DNA of 64,000 nucleotides from CAWJJM01 sp963843275 (GTDB lineage: Bacteria > Acidobacteriota > Thermoanaerobaculia > Multivoradales > JBCCEF01), in contig CAWJJM010000012.1 of assembly GCA_963843275.1 (NCBI GenBank), positions 682,001 to 746,000 of the forward strand. The letters run 5' to 3'. Positions 18,061 to 26,893 of the stretch are shown here, piece after piece (position 1 is the stretch's first letter; every line of letters begins with the position of its first letter). Made by a program: the position numbers and the translations under genes. Under the pieces are notes generated by a model, which saw only the letters and a program-made list of their open reading frames with translations, was not told where the DNA came from and searched no databases.

Positions 18061-19740
18061 TCAGTCGCGGTCGGCGCGGTCGAGCTGACCCGGGTCGTCG
18101 TGCGGCAGGACCCCCGGGTCGCCCTCGGCCAGCGCCAGCTCGCGGCCGAGCCCGTGGCGGGCGGCGACGATGGCGGCGGTGAACAGGCCGCACACCAGTC
18201 CGAAGGCGACCACGCCGAACAGCGTCACCCACTCGCCGGTACCGGCGGGGTGGAAGAGGTCGGCGAGCGGCGTCGCCAGGTCGAAGGCGCCGCCCTCGCG
18301 CGCCCCGCGCAGCGCGGCGAGCACGGCGGCGACGACCGCGGCGAAGACGGCGCCGACCAGGGCGCCGCTCAGCCCCTTGACGGCGAGGTCGCCGCGGCGC
18401 AGCGGCCCCCGGTCGACCGGCGGCTCGACCTCGAAGCGGGGCTCGCGCGTGCCCGGCGGAACGAAGCGGGCGAGCAGCAGCAGGCCGGGGATGCCGGCCG
18501 CCAGGGTCGACCAGAAGAAGGTCGTCCAGCCGACCGCGTAGACCGAGAAGCCGGCGATCGGCCCGGCGATGATGCGCGGCAACCCGAACAGGCTCGAGAA
18601 CAGGGCGTACTGCGTCGCCGAGAAGCGCTTCTGGGTCATGCGCAACAGCAGCACGAAGAAGGCCCCGGTGCCGAGGCCGGAGCTCAGCGTCTCGAAGCCG
18701 ATGGCACCGTACATCAGCGGCCGGTTGACGTGCCCGACCATCGCCAGCGCGGCGTAGCCGACGTTGGAGAAGATCTGGAAGAAGCCGAACAGCCACAACG
18801 AGTTGCCGAGGCCGATGGTGTTGGTCAGGGCGCCGCCGATGAAGGTCCCGACCAGGGTCCCGATCAGGCCGATCGTCGACAGCGCCACGCCGCGGTCGAA
18901 GTCGCTGTAGCCCATGTCGACGAGGAAGGGGCGCTGCAGGGTCTGCGCGAGGTTGTCGGCCAGCTTGTAGAACATCACGAAGGCGAGGATCTCGAGCGCC
19001 CGGTGGCGCGAGAGGAAGCCCAGGAAGGGGTACCAGACCGCCTCCTTCAGGGTACGGGGCGAGTCGATCGCGGTCTCCGGGGGCGGCGCCTTCCAGGTGA
19101 TGACCATCATCGGCAGATAGAGGCAGGCCAGGCCGACGTTGACCAGCGGCCAGCCCCAGCGGCCCGCGACGGTGATGGCGGTGCCGCCGGCGACGAACAT
19201 GGCGGCGCGGTAGAGCGCGGTGCGGGCGCCGACCGCGATGCCCTGCTCCTCGGGGCGCAGCACGTCCACCGCGTAAGCGTCGAGCGCGATGTCCTGGGAG
19301 GCGGAGGCGAAGGCGATCGCCAGGGCCAGGGCCCCCACCACCCACGGGGCCTCCGGCCGGTCGCCGACCCCGGCCAGGCAGAGGGTGAGCGCGAACAGCC
19401 CGACCTGCGCGATCAGCGCCCAGCCGCGACGCCGGCCCAGGAAGGGCGGCACGTAGCGGTCCATGAAGGGGGACCAGAGGAACTTGAAGGTCCAGGGCGC
19501 CTGGGCGAGGGTGATCAACCCGACGATGCGGATGTCGACGCCGACGTTGCGCAGCCAGTCGGGGATCGCCAGCCAGACCAGGCCGAGGGGCAGCCCGGAC
19601 GAGAAGGACATCAGGGAGACCGAGAGCGTGCGCCAGGACCTCGACGACTCGACCAGGCTGCGCCAGGTGCCCAGGCGCGGTGGCTTCGACGTCCTCCCGG
19701 CGCCTTCGGCGCCCAGCGCTGCGCTCTTCTCTTCGCTCAC
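18061..19740 (-). CDS. AmpG-like MFS permease
   Basis: Major facilitator family permease of 559 residues, close in pattern to AmpG and related muropeptide or acetyl-CoA carriers. The N-terminus has SFSSGLPLGLVWLAIPDWLR and the loop DRYVPPFLGRRRGW. The helix-5 motif AFASASQDIALDAYAVDVLRPEE is characteristic of AmpG proteins. Twelve core membrane segments are followed by a long C-terminal extension with two extra hydrophobic segments around residues 450-540. The start is GTG 19740. In AmpG the substrate is GlcNAc-anhydromuropeptide for cell-wall recycling, and I infer the same here. No recycling enzymes are adjacent. Confidence 0.8.
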   Translation of the reverse strand: MSEEKSAALGAEGAGRTSKPPRLGTWRSLVESSRSWRTLSVSLMSFSSGLPLGLVWLAIPDWLRNVGVDIRIVGLITLAQAPWTFKFLWSPFMDRYVPPFLGRRRGWALIAQVGLFALTLCLAGVGDRPEAPWVVGALALAIAFASASQDIALDAYAVDVLRPEEQGIAVGARTALYRAAMFVAGGTAITVAGRWGWPLVNVGLACLYLPMMVITWKAPPPETAIDSPRTLKEAVWYPFLGFLSRHRALEILAFVMFYKLADNLAQTLQRPFLVDMGYSDFDRGVALSTIGLIGTLVGTFIGGALTNTIGLGNSLWLFGFFQIFSNVGYAALAMVGHVNRPLMYGAIGFETLSSGLGTGAFFVLLLRMTQKRFSATQYALFSSLFGLPRIIAGPIAGFSVYAVGWTTFFWSTLAAGIPGLLLLARFVPPGTREPRFEVEPPVDRGPLRRGDLAVKGLSGALVGAVFAAVVAAVLAALRGAREGGAFDLATPLADLFHPAGTGEWVTLFGVVAFGLVCGLFTAAIVAARHGLGRELALAEGDPGVLPHDDPGQLDRADRD

Positions 19741-19850
19741 GCGTCCCCCGTGGTCACGACCGCCGGCGCGGCTGCGGCGCGGCGGCTCGGCCTGCGGTCA
19801 TTCGGTTCCCGTGCCAACGGGAGCGGCCCCGGCGGGGGGCGCGGATCGCC

Positions 19851-21611
19851 TCAGCCCCCGACGTGGAAGCCGTGCAGCACCACGGCGCTGGTGGCGGAGA
19901 GCTCGTCGACCAGGGCGACGGCGAGCCGCTGCGGCCCGGGGCGGGTGCGCAGCGGCAGCTCGTAGGTGTAGTAGGCGCCGCGGGCCTGGTCGAGGTCGGC
20001 CGCCGGCACGGCGAGGTCGAGCGGCTTCTGCTCGAGCACCGGCGACAGGTCGCCCTTGCCGTCCATCACCCCGAGCCACAGGCGCACCCGGCCGCGGTAG
20101 ACGCCGTCCTGGGGCACCAGGGTGAGCCTGGCGATCGGGATGCGCACCAGCAGGTCGACCTCGTAGAGACCGTCGCCCTGGCGCACCGTCCGCTCGACGT
20201 CCAGCCGCGCGTCCAGCGGGTTGGAGGCGGAGCCGAAGTTCAGCGCCGCCACCGTCGCCTGGGTCATCCGTGCGTCGAGGCTGCGGCCCCGATAGCCCTC
20301 GCGGTGGCGCACCACCACCCCCGGTCGGTCCACCCGGACGTCGATGGTGTGGTAGCGGCCGTCGGCGTGGTGGACCGAGCGGTAGCCGAGCGAGTAGTAG
20401 GTGGAGAGGTCCGACGACAGGCGCGCCAGCCCCTTGTCGAGGGCGTTGGTGTTGAGCAGGGCGATGCCTCCGGTCGCCTGGGCGAGCTCCTGCAGCGGCG
20501 CCTGCAGGTTCATGTTGCGCTGTGCTTCGACGCTGAAGCGCCCGCGCTCGGAGGACATGCCCGGCTCCGCGGCGGAGACGCTGCTGTCGGTGTCGAGCCC
20601 GCGCGCGTCGAGGGTGTAGAGGGTCACCCCGGAGGTGTTGGCCAGCGCCGCCAGCTCCTGGTAGCGCGGCCGCAGGTCGTAGCGCTGCGACTCGAGCAGG
20701 GTCGAGACGTTGCCGAAGCGCTCGGCCACGGCGGTGAACAGGTCGTCGGCGGCGACCATCGGCAGCCCGTCGCAGACGTAGAGCAGCGCCTTGCGGCCCG
20801 GGACGCCTCCCAGCGCCTCCACCAGGTCCTTGGCGCCGCGGAGCGTCTCGCCGGTCTCCTGCCGGATCACGCGGGCCCGCTCGCGGGCGATCGAGAGGGC
20901 CTCGTTGTAGCCGCGGGCGCGGTCGATGTCGGACAGGGCGCGGTGCCGGTCGGCGGCCCGGGCGGCGCCGCCGGCGGTGAGCATGCCGATCTCGTCCAGC
21001 GCGTGGTCGAGCAGCTCGTAGTCGTCGGTGAACGGCTGGCGGACGTGGAGCTGGTGGTCGTAGCTGATCAGCATCGCCCGGTCGCCGCGGCCGACCTGTC
21101 GGTGCAGGTAGCGGCGCAGCACCTCGATCACCCAGGCGCGGTTGGCGGGCTCGAGGTTGAAGTCGTCGAGGTAGACGACGAGTGACAGGCGCTGGTCCTC
21201 GGGCAGCGCGGGCTCCCCCGGGGCCGGCGCGACGACCGCCTGCGGGGCCGCCGCGGCGGTGGCTGCGGAGGGGGCGGTGGCCGCCTCGGCCGGGCGGCCG
21301 TTCGCGACCGCGTAGAAGTTCGTCACCTCGACGGGCCGGCCGTCCTCGCGGACCTCGAACGCCTCGCGCGGCAGCCCGGGCACCGGGTTGCCGTCCTTGT
21401 CGGTGACGTAGACCTCGACGTTGACGACGTCCACGTCGACGGTCTCGAAGAAGACTCCCGAGCCCGGCTCCTCGGCCGCGGCGGCGGGTGCCTCCTGGGC
21501 GCGGGACGGGGACGCCGCGAGCACGACGACCAGGGCGAACGTCAGGAGCAGGCCGGGCGGGACGCCGGAGACGGCGGAGCGGCGGCGGTGGGTCAGGGCG
21601 CGGCGCAGCAA
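19851..21611 (-). CDS. VWFA-related domain protein, left copy
   Basis: Secreted protein with a signal peptide (LLLTFALVVVLAASPSRAQ) and the acidobacterial VWFA-related domain. After the signal comes the conserved strand block VDVDVVNVEVYVTDKDGN and then EAFEVREDGRPVEVTNFYAV. The domain core begins SLVVYLDDFNLEPANR; the metal site normally written DxSxS is degenerate. A long middle region includes GVPGRKALLYVCDGLP and LYTLDARG, and a C-terminal beta domain follows. It starts at TTG 21611 behind a strong GGGGGGAAG ribosome-binding site, overlapping the TPR gene's stop by 19 bases. Its paralogue at 30677-32470 shares these blocks in order. The function of this family is not established; location is periplasm or cell surface. 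Confidence 0.85.
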   Translation of the reverse strand: MLRRALTHRRRSAVSGVPPGLLLTFALVVVLAASPSRAQEAPAAAAEEPGSGVFFETVDVDVVNVEVYVTDKDGNPVPGLPREAFEVREDGRPVEVTNFYAVANGRPAEAATAPSAATAAAAPQAVVAPAPGEPALPEDQRLSLVVYLDDFNLEPANRAWVIEVLRRYLHRQVGRGDRAMLISYDHQLHVRQPFTDDYELLDHALDEIGMLTAGGAARAADRHRALSDIDRARGYNEALSIARERARVIRQETGETLRGAKDLVEALGGVPGRKALLYVCDGLPMVAADDLFTAVAERFGNVSTLLESQRYDLRPRYQELAALANTSGVTLYTLDARGLDTDSSVSAAEPGMSSERGRFSVEAQRNMNLQAPLQELAQATGGIALLNTNALDKGLARLSSDLSTYYSLGYRSVHHADGRYHTIDVRVDRPGVVVRHREGYRGRSLDARMTQATVAALNFGSASNPLDARLDVERTVRQGDGLYEVDLLVRIPIARLTLVPQDGVYRGRVRLWLGVMDGKGDLSPVLEQKPLDLAVPAADLDQARGAYYTYELPLRTRPGPQRLAVALVDELSATSAVVLHGFHVGG

Positions 21612-23551
21612 GCTTCCCCCCTTTCGTAGCGTGCGAGGTTGCCCTCGAGGCGGGGCACCATGTCGGCGAGGCCGTGGCGGCGGGCGAAGGCGAGCAGCTC
21701 CCTCTGGCGCTCGGCGGCGGGCTCGTAGCGCCCGTCCTGGGCCAGGGCCATGGCCAGCGTCTCGGCGTTGACCGGGGTCGGGTGGCGGGCCATCAGGTCG
21801 GTCGCCAGCTCGACCGCCCGCCGGCCGTCCCGTACCGCCGGGTCGGGGCAGGCGGCGAGGTGGCGGGCCAGCGCCGCGGCGACGCGACCGTCGGGGTCGT
21901 GCTCCAGACCGCTCTCGAGGACGCGCCGCGCCTCGGCGTGCCGGCCCAGGGCGATCAGCGTGCTGGCCCGGCCCAGGACGGCCGCCGGGTCGTCGCCGCG
22001 CTCGGCGAGGGCGCGGGCGAACTCCTCGGCCGCCGCCGCCGTCCGCCCGCTCGCCGCGAGCTGGCCGCCGAGCCGCAGCCGCGCCTCGTGGAAGCCGGGA
22101 TCGATGCGCAGCGCGGCGCGGTAGTGGTCGAGCGCCGCGGCGCCGTCGCCGCGGCGCAGGGCGAGCTCGCCCAGCCGGAAGCGGACCAGCGCCCGGTCGG
22201 CCGGCGCCATCGCCAGGTCGAGCGCCGCCTCGTACATGCGGCCGGCGGCGTCGAAGCGGCCGGCGGCCTCGTCGAGCTGCGCCAGGCGGAGGTGCGCCTC
22301 GGCGTCGTCGGGGCGCGCCGCCAGCAGGCGCTCGAGGTCGCGCCGCGCCCGCGCCGGCTGCGTGTCGGCGAGCAGGGCGGCGTGCTTGAGCAGGGCGCGC
22401 CCGTCGTCGGGATGCTCGGCGAGGACCGCCTCGATCTCGGCCAGCCCGGCGGCGGGGTCCCCCTGCTGGGCCAGCGCCCAGCCGAGCTGTACCCGCGCGG
22501 CCAGGAGCGTCGGATCGAGGGCGAGGGCGGCGCGGTAGCTCGCCGCGGCGGCGCCGGGATCGCCCTGCCGTGCCTCGAGCGCACCGAGGACGTAGCGGGC
22601 CCGCGCCCGCTCGGCGGGGGAGAGGTCCGACTCGCGCTCGGCGAGGACGCGCTCGAACTGCCGGATCGCCGCCGACGCCTCGCCGAACTGGACGATGGCG
22701 AAGCCCAGCACGTCGTCCGCCGACAGGCGGTCGGCGTCGGCCGCGAGCTGGCGCACCACGTCGAAGGCCGTCTCGGCCCGCAGCAGCGCCACCCGCCGGC
22801 GCAGCGGGTCGGGGAAGACGACCTCCCGATCGCCGCGCCGGGCGAGCTGCCGGCGCGCCGCCTCGAGGTCGCCGACGCGACGATAGAGCTGGCCGAGCTC
22901 GTAGTGCAGGGCGTCGGCCTGCGGCGCCAGGGTGAGCGCCCGTTCGAAGTGGGGGATGGCGGCGCGCGGGCGATCCGCCGCCGCCTCCACCCGGCCCAGG
23001 CCGAGCTCCGCCGCGGCGCTGTCCGGGGCCAGCTCGAGCGCCCGCCGGTAGCTCGCCGCCGCCGGCTCGAGCCGGCCCGCCTCGAGGCGCGCGGCACCGA
23101 GGTGCAGCTCGAGCGCCGCATCGTCCGGCGACAGCGTGGTGGCGCGGCGCAGGCTGGCTTCGGCGCCGGCGTAGTCACCGGCTGCCTGCTGGGCCATGCC
23201 GAGGAGGGCCGGCCACTGGGCGTCGTCGGGGGCCAGGGCGGCGGCGCGTCGGTAGCAGTCGACGGCCGGTGCGAAGAGCTCGTAGGCGAAGTAGAGGTCA
23301 CCGAGCGCGCCGAGCGCGGCGGCGCGCTCGGCGGCCGGCGCGCCGCTCCGGCGGAGCCCGTCGGCCCGTTCGGCGGCGGCGAGGACGCGCTGGCGCGCGC
23401 CCGCCTCCATCGCCGCGAGGTCGGGCCGCGGAAGGGGGGCGTCGCCGGCCGGCGGCGCCGCCGCGCAGGCACACAGCGCGGCCGTGGCGAGGGCGCGGCA
23501 GGCGGAGCGCAGCAGGAGGCGCCACGGGGAACGGGGACTTCGCGGGGGCAT
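21593..23551 (-). CDS. TPR-repeat lipoprotein, left copy
   Basis: 652-residue protein starting at ATG 23551. The N-terminal hydrophobic segment ends in LATAALCAC, a likely lipobox, so it is probably anchored in a membrane facing the periplasm. The body is tetratricopeptide repeats, for example AASYRRALELAPDSAAAELG and AIPHFERALTLAPQADALHY, about ten in all. They are interrupted near residues 245-300 by a non-TPR segment, DPLRRRVALLRAETAFDVVRQ, that is shared with the right-hand copy at 28699. The repeats probably hold partner proteins together. A reading frame stays open far upstream, antisense to the TonB receptor, but nothing there is protein-like. Its transcript probably starts very close to the ATG. 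Confidence 0.85.
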   Translation of the reverse strand: MPPRSPRSPWRLLLRSACRALATAALCACAAAPPAGDAPLPRPDLAAMEAGARQRVLAAAERADGLRRSGAPAAERAAALGALGDLYFAYELFAPAVDCYRRAAALAPDDAQWPALLGMAQQAAGDYAGAEASLRRATTLSPDDAALELHLGAARLEAGRLEPAAASYRRALELAPDSAAAELGLGRVEAAADRPRAAIPHFERALTLAPQADALHYELGQLYRRVGDLEAARRQLARRGDREVVFPDPLRRRVALLRAETAFDVVRQLAADADRLSADDVLGFAIVQFGEASAAIRQFERVLAERESDLSPAERARARYVLGALEARQGDPGAAAASYRAALALDPTLLAARVQLGWALAQQGDPAAGLAEIEAVLAEHPDDGRALLKHAALLADTQPARARRDLERLLAARPDDAEAHLRLAQLDEAAGRFDAAGRMYEAALDLAMAPADRALVRFRLGELALRRGDGAAALDHYRAALRIDPGFHEARLRLGGQLAASGRTAAAAEEFARALAERGDDPAAVLGRASTLIALGRHAEARRVLESGLEHDPDGRVAAALARHLAACPDPAVRDGRRAVELATDLMARHPTPVNAETLAMALAQDGRYEPAAERQRELLAFARRHGLADMVPRLEGNLARYERGEACCAAP

Positions 23552-23559
23552 CCGGCGCC

Positions 23560-23565
23560 AGTATA
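23560..23565 (-). promoter_or_regulatory. -10-like hexamer TATACT eight bases before the left TPR gene
   Basis: Minus-strand TATACT ends only 8 bases before ATG 23551. If transcription starts the usual 6-7 bases downstream, the message is leaderless or nearly so. No Shine-Dalgarno sequence lies between, which agrees with that reading. Confidence 0.45.
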
Positions 23566-23622
23566 CGGGAGGGGTCCGGAGTGGCGGTTCGATCCAATAA
23601 CCTGGATTTTTGGTCCAGATTC

Positions 23623-23632
23623 TTGGATCCAA
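23623..23632. promoter_or_regulatory. TTGGATCCAA palindrome in divergent spacer
   Basis: A perfect 10-base inverted repeat, TTGGATCCAA, lies in the AT-richest part (about 23590-23635) of the 264-base spacer between the left TPR gene and the TonB receptor. Related half-sites GATCCAA and TGGTCCA stand just upstream. This could be an operator for control of both directions, but short palindromes occur by chance. Confidence 0.3.
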
Positions 23633-23815
23633 CCCCGCGGTGCGAACCCGAACCTGCCCGTCCGGGTGGGAAGTGTTCCGCGGCACTCCACTTGCATCTG
23701 CCGTAGCCATCGGATTTCCAGAGTTCTCAGTGGTCGCAGGTATGTCTGACGCGTCGGTCCGGACGGCGGCGGCCGTTCGTCCGACAACGCTTACCGGATG
23801 GAAAGGAGCGGATGC

Positions 23816-26788
23816 ATGAGGGCGAGCTTGAAGGCCCTGTGTCTCGCGGTGGTGCTGGTGTGCCTCTTGGCGCCGGCCGTCACCTGGGCGCAGGGAACCC
23901 CGACCTCGAAGGCGAGCGGTCTCGTCGCCGGGTCGGACGGATTCGGTTTGCCGGGCGTCACGGTGACCCTCGAGTCGCCGAACCTGCAGGGGACGCGGGT
24001 GGTGACGACCGGTCCGAACGGCGCCTACGCCTCCCCGCCGGTGCCGCCGGGCGAGTACACCATCACCTTCGAGCTGGAAGGGTTCCAGACCCTGCAGCAG
24101 AAGGTGCGCCTGTCGGCCGGCCAGAACGTCAAGGTGGACGCCACCCTGCCCCTGGCGACGGTGTCGGAGGAGATCGTGGTCTCCGGTGAGGCCACCAACA
24201 CGATCTCCGACGACTCGACCGCCGCGAACACGATGACCTTCGACACGATGGACCAGCTGCCGGTCGCGCGGACCCTGCAGTCCGCGGTGACGCTGGCGCC
24301 GGGCGTGACCACGAACGGTCCGGGCCGCGGCGACGCGATCTCGATCTCCGGCGCGCAGTCGTGGGAGAACCTGTTCACCCTCAACGGCGCGGTGATCAAC
24401 GAGAACCTGCGCGGCCAGCCCTTCGATCTGTTCATCGAGGACGCCATCCAGGAGACCACCACCCAGGTCGGTGGCATCTCGGCGGAGTACGGGCGCTTCA
24501 CCGGCGGCGTGGTCAACGCGATCACCAAGTCGGGCGGCAACCAGTTCTCCGGGTCGTTCCGCACCAGCTTCGACAACGATTCGTGGCAGTCGGACAACGA
24601 GTTCTCGCCGGAGCGCGACGACACGACCAACGAGACCTACGAGGCCACCCTCGGCGGCTACTTCTGGAAGGACCGCCTGTGGTTCTTCGGCGCCGGCCGC
24701 AACCGCGACACCAGCGGCAACGCCACCACCGCCATCACCAACATCGCCTACCCGACCACCAACACGGAGGACCGGTACGAGGCGAAGCTGACGGCGTCGG
24801 TCACGCCCTCCCACCAGATCCAGGGCAGCTACCTGGAGATCAAGGAGGACCAGACCAACGTCATGAACGGCGGGTGCTGCGACGGCGTGTCGACCACGGA
24901 CGGCTCGCTGGACGACGTGCGGTCGCTGCCGCAGGACTTCTACAACCTCAACTACACCGGCATCTTCACGCCGAACATGTACGGCGAGGCCTACTACGGC
25001 AAGCGCCACTTCACCTTCGAGGGGAGCGGCGGCAAGGACCGGGCCCTGGACACCGGGACGCCGATCTACGACCTCGCCAACGGGGTGGCCTTCAACGAGT
25101 CGCTCTTCTGCGACGGTACGGCGATCCCCGAGTGCACGGACGAGGAGCGCAACAACAAGCAGGGCCGCGCGAAGCTGTCGTACTTCCTCTCCACGGAGAG
25201 CGCCGGCTCGCACGACCTCGCGCTCGGCTACGAGACGTTCACCGACATCCGGGCGTCCGACAACCACCAGTCGCCGAACGACCTGATGGTCTGGACGTTC
25301 AACGCGACGGAGTTCGTCAACGGCCAGCCGATGCCGGTCCTGACCAACGACGGCGCCGTGCTGATCGAGCACCTGCCGATCCTCAACCCGACCAAGGGCA
25401 CCGACTTCAAGACCGACTCCGGCTTCATCAACGACCGGTGGCGGTTGAGCGAGCGCTGGTCGTTCAACGTCGGCGTGCGCTACGACACGACCAACGCCGT
25501 GAACTCGAACGGCGCCAAGGTCGCGGACAGCAGCGCCGTCAGCCCGCGGCTCGGACTGACCTACGATCTGACGGGTGACGGGCGGAACGTGTTGCACGGC
25601 TCGGCCGGACGGTACGTCGGCGCGGCGGCCAACTCGATCTTCGACACCTCGTCGCCGGCGGGCAACCCCGCGGAGTTCGAGTACTACTACCTCGGGCCGA
25701 CCACCGGCGTCTTCGATCCGGTGACCTACAACCAGATCATCTTCGACTGGTTCCAGTCGGTGTGTCCGAACGCGATCAACTTCTCCGATCCGTTCGCGCC
25801 GCCGCCGTCGAGCCCGCAGGACTGTCCGGCGTTCTCCTACGCCGACATCCCGGGCGGCACCACCATTCTCGACAACGGTCTGGCGACCACCAGCGCCGAC
25901 GAGATCACCTTCGGCTACGAGCACCAGTTCGGGACCCGTGGCCGGGCCCGCCTCGACCTGGTGCACCGCGACTACGGCGATTTCTTCGCCACGCGGCGGG
26001 ACCTGTCGACGGGCGGCGTGGTCGACGCCAACGGCAACGTCGCGGATCTCGGCGTGGTGGTCAACAACGACAGCGCGCTGGAGCGGAAGTACGACGGCGC
26101 TTCGGTCTCGTTCGCCTTCAACCTCCTGCAGAACAACCGGTTGCGGGTGGGCGGCAACGCCACCGTCGGCCGCGCCCGAGGCAACTTCGATGGCGAGACC
26201 GGCGGGTCGGGTCCGGTGACCAGCGGCGTGCTGGAGTACCCGGAGTACAAGCAGGCCCGGTGGAACTCTCCGAAGGGCGACCTGGGCGTCGACCAGGCCT
26301 ACGTGGGCCGCGTGTGGGCGTTGTTCGACGTCTTCCACAACGACCGCAACCTGGTGAACGTCAGCCTGCTGCAGAACTTCGCGGCCGGCTCGCCCTACGA
26401 GGCGGTGCACGCCATCGACCCGCGGCCGTACGTCAGCAACCCCGGGTACCAGACGCCGCCGAGTCAGGTGGACTACTTCTTCAGCGATCGCGGCGCGTAC
26501 ACCACGGACTCGATCACGCGGACCGACCTGGCCCTCAACTACTCGTTGACCTTCGGCGACTTCGAGGTCTTCTTCCAGCCCTCGATGACCAACGTGTTCA
26601 ACGAGAAGGGCGTGATCGCCGTCAACACGGCGACCAACCTGCTGGCGCCGTTCAACCCCTTCACGGACACTCCGGTGGAGGGCGTGAACTGGGAGAAGGG
26701 CCCGAACTTCGGCAAGCCGACGAGTGAGGGCGATCTCCAGGCTCCACGCACCTGGCGGTTCTCGGTGGGCTTCCGCTGGAACCCCTAG
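23816..26788 (+). CDS. TonB-dependent receptor, Oar-like, with carboxypeptidase-regulatory domain
   Basis: Outer-membrane protein of 990 residues. ATG 23816 follows AAAGGAG by eight bases and begins a clean signal peptide ending at VTWAQ. Residues about 28-115 form a CarboxypepD_reg beta domain (ASGLVAGSDGFGLPGVTVTL; GEYTITFELEGFQTL). Next is the plug (LPVARTLQSAVTLAPGVTT; GISAEYGRFTGGVVNAIT), then a 22-strand-type barrel ending in WRFSVGFRWNP. No obvious TonB box is seen before the plug. Extracellular loops carry Cys pairs, as in NGGCCDG. It is flanked by a terminator and by an FG-GAP lipoprotein that may be its surface partner, in the manner of SusC/SusD pairs. The substrate is unknown; Oar-type receptors handle peptides, proteins or glycans. 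Confidence 0.92.
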   Translation: MRASLKALCLAVVLVCLLAPAVTWAQGTPTSKASGLVAGSDGFGLPGVTVTLESPNLQGTRVVTTGPNGAYASPPVPPGEYTITFELEGFQTLQQKVRLSAGQNVKVDATLPLATVSEEIVVSGEATNTISDDSTAANTMTFDTMDQLPVARTLQSAVTLAPGVTTNGPGRGDAISISGAQSWENLFTLNGAVINENLRGQPFDLFIEDAIQETTTQVGGISAEYGRFTGGVVNAITKSGGNQFSGSFRTSFDNDSWQSDNEFSPERDDTTNETYEATLGGYFWKDRLWFFGAGRNRDTSGNATTAITNIAYPTTNTEDRYEAKLTASVTPSHQIQGSYLEIKEDQTNVMNGGCCDGVSTTDGSLDDVRSLPQDFYNLNYTGIFTPNMYGEAYYGKRHFTFEGSGGKDRALDTGTPIYDLANGVAFNESLFCDGTAIPECTDEERNNKQGRAKLSYFLSTESAGSHDLALGYETFTDIRASDNHQSPNDLMVWTFNATEFVNGQPMPVLTNDGAVLIEHLPILNPTKGTDFKTDSGFINDRWRLSERWSFNVGVRYDTTNAVNSNGAKVADSSAVSPRLGLTYDLTGDGRNVLHGSAGRYVGAAANSIFDTSSPAGNPAEFEYYYLGPTTGVFDPVTYNQIIFDWFQSVCPNAINFSDPFAPPPSSPQDCPAFSYADIPGGTTILDNGLATTSADEITFGYEHQFGTRGRARLDLVHRDYGDFFATRRDLSTGGVVDANGNVADLGVVVNNDSALERKYDGASVSFAFNLLQNNRLRVGGNATVGRARGNFDGETGGSGPVTSGVLEYPEYKQARWNSPKGDLGVDQAYVGRVWALFDVFHNDRNLVNVSLLQNFAAGSPYEAVHAIDPRPYVSNPGYQTPPSQVDYFFSDRGAYTTDSITRTDLALNYSLTFGDFEVFFQPSMTNVFNEKGVIAVNTATNLLAPFNPFTDTPVEGVNWEKGPNFGKPTSEGDLQAPRTWRFSVGFRWNP

Positions 26789-26813
26789 GGGCGCCCGTTT
26801 CGAGCTGATTCCG

Positions 26814-26842
26814 AGCCCCGGCCGCGAGGCCGGGGCTTTTTT
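26814..26842 (+). terminator. Intrinsic terminator after the TonB receptor
   Basis: A perfect 10-base-pair stem AGCCCCGGCC / GGCCGGGGCT with a four-base GCGA loop is followed by six T. It lies 26 bases after the receptor stop. It is the only textbook rho-independent terminator I found in the window. It implies that the receptor is mainly monocistronic and that the next gene has its own promoter or depends on readthrough. Confidence 0.92.
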
Positions 26843-26893
26843 CTGCCCCCGCCGCCGGGCGGTCCGGCTGCTAAGATCCGTCGCGGTTCTCCG

